Assembly: GCA_948607205.1 (NCBI GenBank)
Contig: CAPERS010000021.1
Span: 1-10,788, forward strand
Source: an uncultured Eubacteriales bacterium
Lineage (GTDB): Bacteria > Bacillota > Clostridia > Christensenellales > UBA1242
Direction of reading: 5' to 3'
DNA: 10,788 nt
How positions within the stretch are numbered: position 1 is the stretch's first letter; the number at the start of each line of letters is the position of its first letter. This document shows, piece by piece, positions 8,201 to 10,788 of this stretch. The notes beneath the pieces are model-generated. The model worked only from the letters and a program-made list of their open reading frames with translations. It searched no databases and was not told the origin of the DNA. The position numbers were made by a program, and so were the translations under genes.

Positions 8201-10658
8201 TTTGCTTGAAAGAAATGAAGTCAAGAACATTGTCCTTAAACACCTCTTCCCCTAAAAGCGAAGAGCCGTTATAGATTTCAATTTTTTCAGCATGTTCAGT
8301 CAAACTGAGAGAAAGTTTTTCATGAATTTTATTGCCTGTTTTGTCAAATTCAACTTCTATATTTTTGCTGTCAAAACTTGGTGCTCCAAGTCTTGTCACT
8401 TTTATAATGCTTTCATCTGACTGAGGATGCAAAACTGAATTGTTTGGCGCGCTTGCAACGACTGAAACTTTATATTCTTTTGCAATGCCAAAATTTTGAT
8501 TTTGGAATTGATATATAAGCGTTGTTGCTGTTGAATTTATGAGATTTCCGTTATTGACTCCATCAACAAAAACGTCATATCGAGTGGCATGTTCGGCTTT
8601 TTCAATTCTGAGTTTATAAACTCCGCCCTCTTCAAAGAAAGTCACCTTTGGCGCAGAAATCTGCTCTGAAACATGAAAGCCTTGTGAGAAAAAGTTGTCA
8701 TTTTCAAAATTGCTGTCGAGATATTGATTTGTATCTCGTGAAATTGAATAAACCTTTATAAAATAAAATCCATAAGAAAGTTTTTCTGTTGTTGTTTCAC
8801 TTGTTGTTGATGAAAGCACAAGATTATCTGTTGGGTTATAGTCACTGTCTGCCTCATAAACTTCATAACGATATTCAATTTTATCTCCATCCGCATTTTC
8901 AAGAGCGTTCCATTTGAAATAGCCGTTCTCCTGTTCAGAACTGTTTTTCACAGTGTCAAGGATTGTTAACTTTTTGTTTTTGGTCACAATTGTTGAATGC
9001 TCGTCATCGCGCATTGCTGAAATTGTGAAATTATATTCTCCGTTATCTGACTCGAAACGTGCGAGGTCGGCTATAACAAATTCAACTGTGTCGCCATTCA
9101 AAGAAAAATTGTCAGAAGTGAAATCTTGACCAAGTGAAAGAGTGAACTTATTTGAATTTGCTGGCCTTAAAAAAGAAATTTTGCTTGTGTTGCTTGCTTT
9201 ATCAAAATTATGATGAATATTTTTGATTTCATTGAGGATAAAAAATTTATCAATAAAACTGTCTGAATTTACAATGCGAGTTGTCGAGATTGATGCAACT
9301 TCAATTCCTTCCACTTTTCCGTCTACAATTTTTGGAAGTGCTGTCACAGACAAATCAAACTCGCCAGTTTCGAGGTCAGAGATGTCAAGGTTAAGTTGGG
9401 CTTTTTCATTAACATTCCAAACCTGTTCTTTGCCAGCATAGCGAACTTTATATCTATCAACATAAGAATGTTCTAAATTGCTAAGCGCCAAAACATTGCC
9501 CTCCACTTTGAAGTCAACGTTCGGCTTTGCAAGTTTAACAAATGTCAAACCTTCAGAAGAATTGCTGTTTGCATGAAAGCCTTGACCTTTGGCCTGAACG
9601 GTTATTTGATAAATGCCAAAGTCAAGTCCATTCGCAAAGGTGTTAACCTTGCCTTCAAGTTTAGTGAAATCTGAGGCTGACAAAAAGTGTTCTTCTTTTG
9701 TTTGAATGTTAACAACGCGTGCAAAATATTCTGACGCATCAATTAAATTCCCAAAAGTTATCTTTCCTTCGCCGTCGCTGACATCATAAGCAAGATTTGG
9801 TGCGTGAAGTTTTATAACAGAAAAACTTGTCAGCTGTGAAATGTTCTCACCAAGCGTGTCCAAAATTTCAATTTCAACAAGCGCTCTATCACCGCCAGCA
9901 TAATTTTTCATGTTGAAGGTGAACTCGTTCTGACTGAGTCTATCTTCAATCACAAAGCCGTCAATTTTAACGCGGTAAAATGCTCTTTCAATTCTTGACC
10001 AACTCACGCGAATATCATGATTGTTATATTCGGCAAAAGTTTGAATGCTGAGGTTTGAAAGTTGAGGCATGACTTTGAAGTGAAAAGTTTGCTCGTTCGA
10101 GAAAGGCGACTCGTCAATCTTGTCACTTTCAGAAGCAAGCGCTTTGATTTTGATGTTATACACACCGCTTTCAGTCAAAGTGTAACTGTTTGTGTTTGTT
10201 GTGAATTCTTGGTCGTTGATTGAAAGAAGATAGTTTTTTGCAACAACTTTGATGCCAGAGTATATCACATAACTTTCCTGCCATGTGAGATTTCCTCCCG
10301 CTGAAAGAGAGATGTTTTGAACTGCTGAAAAACTTTCCTTAACAAAAATCTTTGTTGTTGCAACAATCTGACCTTGAACAACAGCCCATGCGCTCGCTTC
10401 GCCAGATTTGATTGAAAGATACTTTCCGCTTTCGCTGTCAAACTTTAACAGGTCATCGCGAGAAAAATTGATTGTAACATCACCAACTGCAAAACCGTTG
10501 CAAGAAAAGTTTTCGAGCAAGTCGACGTTATCTCCCAACGACAAAATATATTCACTTTCTTCAAACTCTCCTTTCAAAGAACTTGAACTTCCGCAAGATG
10601 CGAAAACCAAAAGTGAAGAACATACAAAAGCAAAAACCAGCCCTATATATTTTTTCAT
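1080..10658 (-). CDS. Giant surface lipoprotein: Ig-like domain, long FN3-like module array, C-terminal GLUG-like beta-helix
   Basis: This 3192-residue protein is probably a lipid-anchored, extended surface protein; adhesion or glycan/cell contact is inferred from architecture only. Residues 1-21 are a lipoprotein signal peptide, with V-F-A-S-C ending at Cys22, followed by a Gly/Ser-rich tether (23-27). Residues about 28-108 resemble a bacterial Ig-like (BIG2-like) domain. Residues about 115-2800 are tandem fibronectin-III-like sandwiches of 80-115 residues. Many show a B-strand Trp or Phe (LTW 124, VSW 218, FKW 581, LSW 976, LVW 1142, FTW 2149) followed by a C-strand such as YDVFVDG (694-700) or YDIYIDG (990-996). 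Many boundaries carry a K/R-L-x-x-P-like link. Residues 2803-3192 start with a GEGSEQNPYQI cap typical of GLUG/beta-helix regions and hold about six coils with an NC-type turn. There is no LPxTG signal, C-terminal membrane segment or recognisable catalytic motif. Cys is very rare before the tip. Start: ATG with AAGAGGA 7 bases upstream; stop TAG at 1080-1082. The frame is unbroken over 9.6 kb. It is the first gene of a two-gene operon. Confidence 0.95.
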   Translation of the reverse strand: MKKYIGLVFAFVCSSLLVFASCGSSSSLKGEFEESEYILSLGDNVDLLENFSCNGFAVGDVTINFSRDDLLKFDSESGKYLSIKSGEASAWAVVQGQIVATTKIFVKESFSAVQNISLSAGGNLTWQESYVIYSGIKVVAKNYLLSINDQEFTTNTNSYTLTESGVYNIKIKALASESDKIDESPFSNEQTFHFKVMPQLSNLSIQTFAEYNNHDIRVSWSRIERAFYRVKIDGFVIEDRLSQNEFTFNMKNYAGGDRALVEIEILDTLGENISQLTSFSVIKLHAPNLAYDVSDGEGKITFGNLIDASEYFARVVNIQTKEEHFLSASDFTKLEGKVNTFANGLDFGIYQITVQAKGQGFHANSNSSEGLTFVKLAKPNVDFKVEGNVLALSNLEHSYVDRYKVRYAGKEQVWNVNEKAQLNLDISDLETGEFDLSVTALPKIVDGKVEGIEVASISTTRIVNSDSFIDKFFILNEIKNIHHNFDKASNTSKISFLRPANSNKFTLSLGQDFTSDNFSLNGDTVEFVIADLARFESDNGEYNFTISAMRDDEHSTIVTKNKKLTILDTVKNSSEQENGYFKWNALENADGDKIEYRYEVYEADSDYNPTDNLVLSSTTSETTTEKLSYGFYFIKVYSISRDTNQYLDSNFENDNFFSQGFHVSEQISAPKVTFFEEGGVYKLRIEKAEHATRYDVFVDGVNNGNLINSTATTLIYQFQNQNFGIAKEYKVSVVASAPNNSVLHPQSDESIIKVTRLGAPSFDSKNIEVEFDKTGNKIHEKLSLSLTEHAEKIEIYNGSSLLGEEVFKDNVLDFISFKQNEFELQFKYIALAGSENEVYLDSLLASHTFKRMANPANITYNNGDITFTSASGGEVEKFIAFVTLVNDNPEQNYTVRHEFTGTNFDLSEFINDSQNDETFKSNYLQSSSIEVVIYAFATSNDKLPSDKGSTFAGNEKLSLQKLPKTVLSFDNSTQILSWTEVGAGNLPTKYDIYIDGELWKENYEASSINFNYENVDFLKKKKIYVVARNSSYLDSARSDEIEIVRLVGVESVNVSLTTQQKWILGFSLNDVSSVSQILINKQNIFVEGKGNYSLELDSLDSDIEIEVVAKSDTNVISAFARKYSFVNLDSVVIDAGIEDGNLVWNDIASDFLSSANKKPLTYTLKVFDKNGEVRGVLSGLTELQIALNDIAERLDVENFGSGEYSIQISSSIEAYSLSQEGGFNKGYFGQAQSEKMKLSKLEKVDNISHRILQGTEKLEIDRILNANVLLYWDDKWFEYDDINFDVKIGDKLLSKISVESVSDEFALSLSNGIYQLVLKNSLFGEQTKVSITANSNKAISSDVFETEIKRLKNPSVNSLTISREGVLTFPFIEQSDFIIKYEIGNMVGEVKVTKEDNQTDVKLNLLDIFQDKSGKYSIEVLAFESQGFAISPSNKVGLSGTRLGAMESLFIDDYGRINIQASPELGTINVLAVLSDEQSVVFSLERSEGNFSITMNSLIEKFVEAYGSFSAGLKQMKFALMEEGSLPSPYTNIEFNYSEQTDNVSLARGRNEAENFIVIRNNSQTGENLTLTSFDFIISYFDLVEEMNDDETSYKLQNVITSKQYLSSAVAGFWIKVRGENGDVLYEYFDTVKPSIVADEDCEACYGIDLADLLEEVDYGKVSVKVSRVAKDDNEIYTQFATAEKNLNKLNSAEEFKFTSGQKATLKWTWQIKNANDSFSEENDLADKSGYYVFLKDSATGGEEAIFVSAESLDIFSKLIAEKSYNITVVAVSNNENVIASNRVSIPQDYVKKIKTPSKVTLEDGRIVFDKDEFDGSLANIDFVKTFIETRKVPNFEAEYVKKSFSDLFAFTAGDIEKQEVRLTLRNETTHQVYTTRVKAYQLIPDLSAVTYQTDEGTQANFLNFFMQKATATGTENSEPHIALRNMLKYITSNKDITSTASSNNGLADNKILFDDFGNEIPAGKYEISVSQYADVSLGGNSVESDSSKSHSVSVTAGTPYRLGKEGENYYAEMNLVNGHFDTENHNSQTLSYSYTMVLRSDENKTEHNFGKKTEHTFKIISSDEGQTWQLKYCYENGQIGSVSGGILSSTEGKVRVNLTTISRLSFINKKTYTVEIFAQGSNYAINGKSGKFTLEMLALTDFSFANGEFTWSASANAYSKVEAKRTGYILDTTEIPIVASEKLKLKLDNNGDYEYVLLSLMGSYGNDTISVDSEKYLIQNLTKLSEPSLSVSDNSLLISSSSNLSEYSYKITNNQAKKSQPEKFIQTVATSESKYIYHPGLLGLKDHDYKKTEQNADTFYVSLLGNSGNVISTKSSGTISGTNLTYQHVLSLESGDKFFLTSNEKEKQSRMLKSVSGEITLNAYGDIGWEDENLESLENNAKVYYKVIVNGYDNNNKLLATQEFITSEKQFDTSLITISASYFDFTIQKVAYKVSENKTDIQTVDGIYLSAVEVKFADGHSVFASEYKTLTTKFSRSTAVESITINDKTIEIIDGNKALGLESAKLLVYAKGFGTDSEYKLIGDSSDATTGSFKIDNSHDANSRKTIFTPNPNVFDGNNPFTILVYVVETNNLKSVGKTLTDVYKLPTVSANDYKISFVSADVVQDKTEYRYNLDLSEYFKNVSIMFSNNIYQIQVKFTSNGEEIEGKGLIFNSTNTVREFTIGGENGLTSENLKLVFTVSKVKNESLKIITSDDSEVSLSSENFNADISWDNENKIFTWELKNAEQTNSVADSEDVEYHVNVTYSDNSIYSTVTKNKFFAPTKIGTIEKIEVRLRKDSSSLFSNAITLSNNEGFEFDLYKGGEGSEQNPYQIANASQFEKILKRNEKGIYFLLVKDIVISDFANGSDIEIVKPNLKASISGLKSGGGKYCLTIKPDMATISSGEVKEDFVSGNQTVSRSFTKHLSLFNQIEADAEIKDVEISFDVMLDASSAFDGNVMLAPLAFENFGNVDNCTISNISVNGAVSTATHFAVAGLVSFNFGTISNCQNVVNGEILENLYQNKALHIYYAGFALCNGSRVKSGGKISHCYNSGDVTFVNPYTNSTQRLAGIAVNNYGTIEECGNDGNISLTGQTNGVSTYISGITLRLSSSGAIRNCYNNNTFQNSSSGGSSDGSAGIVFLLQNGSLNGLIDTSSTMMINRGQSSSIANCYCKNPNYSGVSELSESTSISCADGHTLKVIKNGNVLVAQIV
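2259..10316 (-). repeat. Diverged tandem FN3-like module array (residues about 115-2800)
   Basis: The protein, not the DNA, is repetitive. Modules end with a short hydrophobic strand leading into a K/R-L link, then start again with an A-strand. Link motifs seen: KLHAP 283-287, KLAKP 375-379, QISAP 666-670, RLGAP 756-760, RMANP 851-855, KLPKT 961-965, RLVGV 1045-1049, KLEKV 1240-1244, RLKNP 1350-1354, RLGAM 1442-1446, KIKTP 1793-1797, KLSEP 2224-2228, KLPTV 2586-2590. Where consecutive links are clear they lie about 82-113 residues apart, which gives roughly two dozen modules. I saw no long identical DNA repeats, so the array is old or strongly diverged. Some stretches (about 460-600, 1450-1790, 1890-2130) fit the pattern poorly and may hold other folds or insertions. 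Confidence 0.7.
10593..10658 (-). other. Lipoprotein signal peptide and lipobox of the giant protein
   Basis: Codons 1-22 encode a short charged start (MKKY), a hydrophobic core from I5 to A20, and a lipobox-like V18-F19-A20-S21-C22. The residue at -3 is Phe rather than the usual Leu, but the set fits the broad lipoprotein pattern and Cys22 is followed by Gly and four Ser. The mature protein should be diacylated at Cys22 by Lgt and cut by signal peptidase II, leaving it on the outer face of the membrane. In a Gram-positive cell this fixes the N-terminus at the membrane and points the C-terminal beta-helix outward. Confidence 0.85.
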
Positions 10659-10665
10659 TAGCGAA

Positions 10666-10672
10666 TCCTCTT
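10666..10672 (-). promoter_or_regulatory. Shine-Dalgarno site of the giant lipoprotein gene
   Basis: The minus strand reads AAGAGGA, with 7 bases to the ATG at 10656-10658. This is near-ideal complementarity and spacing. It fixes the start codon at the position that also preserves the full lipoprotein signal peptide. Confidence 0.85.
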
Positions 10673-10683
10673 GTTTGTCATAT

Positions 10684-10707
10684 GTGTTATCATTTGTATT
10701 CTAACAC
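10684..10707. promoter_or_regulatory. Operator-like dyad over the -10 box and start site
   Basis: A perfect 6-base inverted repeat, GTGTTA (10684-10689) and TAACAC (10702-10707), is separated by 12 bases. It spans the predicted -10 box and the expected transcription start. A regulator bound here would block RNA polymerase, so repression is the natural guess. The half-sites lie about 18 bases centre to centre, somewhat under two helical turns. No regulator gene is visible and I do not match the site to a named family. Confidence 0.35.
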
Positions 10708-10726
10708 TTTTTTACTCATTTTCCAA
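10698..10726 (-). promoter_or_regulatory. Housekeeping-sigma-type promoter of the two-gene operon
   Basis: On the minus strand, TTGGAA at 10721-10726 (4 of 6 to the -35 consensus TTGACA) is followed after exactly 17 bases by TAGAAT at 10698-10703 (5 of 6 to TATAAT). Transcription would start near 10690-10692, leaving a leader of about 32 bases that contains the Shine-Dalgarno site. Upstream of the -35 box, to the window edge, the DNA is extremely AT-rich with A/T tracts, which could act as an UP element. In AT-rich DNA such matches arise by chance, but the spacing, the position and the lack of a rival make this the best call. Confidence 0.65.
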
Positions 10727-10731
10727 AATGA
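10716..10731. promoter_or_regulatory. Perfect 16-bp near-palindrome over the -35 box
   Basis: TCATTTT (10716-10722) and AAAATGA (10725-10731) are perfect inverted arms around a 2-base centre (CC). The predicted -35 hexamer (10721-10726) sits inside it. The 2-base centre is too small for an RNA hairpin loop and the arms are mostly A/T, so a terminator is unlikely. A dimeric protein-binding site is the better reading. Confidence 0.35.
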
Positions 10732-10788
10732 TTTTTTAATATTAATATAATTATTTTATTTAATATACATTTACGCATCAAAATTAAT

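Noticed and set aside
7884..8255. 123-codon open frame on the + strand, plus shorter ones at 6406-6717, 2500-2754 and 9223-9441
   Set aside because: All overlap the intact giant lipoprotein frame in antisense. Their translations are low-complexity Ser/Phe/Leu/Ile-rich or Cys-rich strings typical of antisense readings of Ser/Glu/Lys-rich proteins.
1080..10658. Possibility that the giant frame is a non-ribosomal peptide synthetase, polyketide synthase, toxin (RTX/Rhs/polymorphic) or giant protease
   Set aside because: No adenylation, ketosynthase, carrier, RTX nonapeptide, YD-repeat or protease active-site motif was seen. The content is beta-sandwich modules and a GLUG-like tip.
1080..10658. 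CRISPR-like or tandem DNA repeats within the long gene
   Set aside because: Repetition exists only as diverged protein modules; no evenly spaced identical DNA units were seen.
10408..10704. 98-codon + strand frame running from the start of the giant gene into its promoter
   Set aside because: It is antisense to the signal peptide region and leader, and its end covers the promoter. No promoter or ribosome site supports it.
10746..10751. TATAAT hexamer on the + strand near the right edge, suggesting a divergent promoter
   Set aside because: No acceptable -35 box lies 16-18 bases upstream, the surrounding DNA is almost pure A/T so the hexamer is expected by chance, and no + strand gene is visible before the edge.

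Overview
The window comes from a low-GC bacterium; counting a few lines by eye gives about 33-38% GC. Translation uses purine-rich Shine-Dalgarno sites and the promoter looks sigma70/SigA-like. The two surface proteins, a lipoprotein and a single-pass membrane protein with a KRKK stop-transfer tail, fit a Gram-positive Bacillota/Clostridia-type organism, possibly an uncultured gut-type lineage. That placement is inference from style only, because no ribosomal or other phylogenetic marker is present. There is no sign of a mobile element, phage, CRISPR array, tRNA or rRNA.

Layout, left to right. Bases 1-56 probably hold the last codons of a + strand gene that enters from the left edge. Bases 64-97 are a strong, near-symmetric hairpin with T-runs on both sides, placed to act as a bidirectional terminator between converging genes. 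Bases 115-1038 (minus strand) encode a 307-residue signal-peptide protein with one C-terminal membrane segment. Bases 1080-10658 (minus strand) encode a 3192-residue lipoprotein that fills almost 90% of the window. Bases 10659-10788 are a non-coding leader and promoter region with a convincing -35/-10 pair and two dyads, one over each promoter box.

The two minus-strand genes read as one transcription unit: promoter near 10698-10726, giant lipoprotein, a 41-bp gap without a terminator, the membrane protein, then the terminator. The giant protein has a lipobox Cys22, an Ig-like (BIG2-like) N-terminal domain, about two dozen diverged fibronectin-III-like beta-sandwich modules, and a C-terminal GLUG-like beta-helix with a ladder of Cys residues. 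This suggests a lipid-anchored stalk with a beta-helical tip, i.e. an adhesin or a glycan/host/cell-contact protein. The small membrane protein may be its membrane partner, but that rests on gene order alone. I recognised neither gene as a named gene, so no symbols are given.

The strongest candidates for something undescribed are the giant lipoprotein plus membrane-protein pair as a surface apparatus, and the double-dyad promoter that could switch it.
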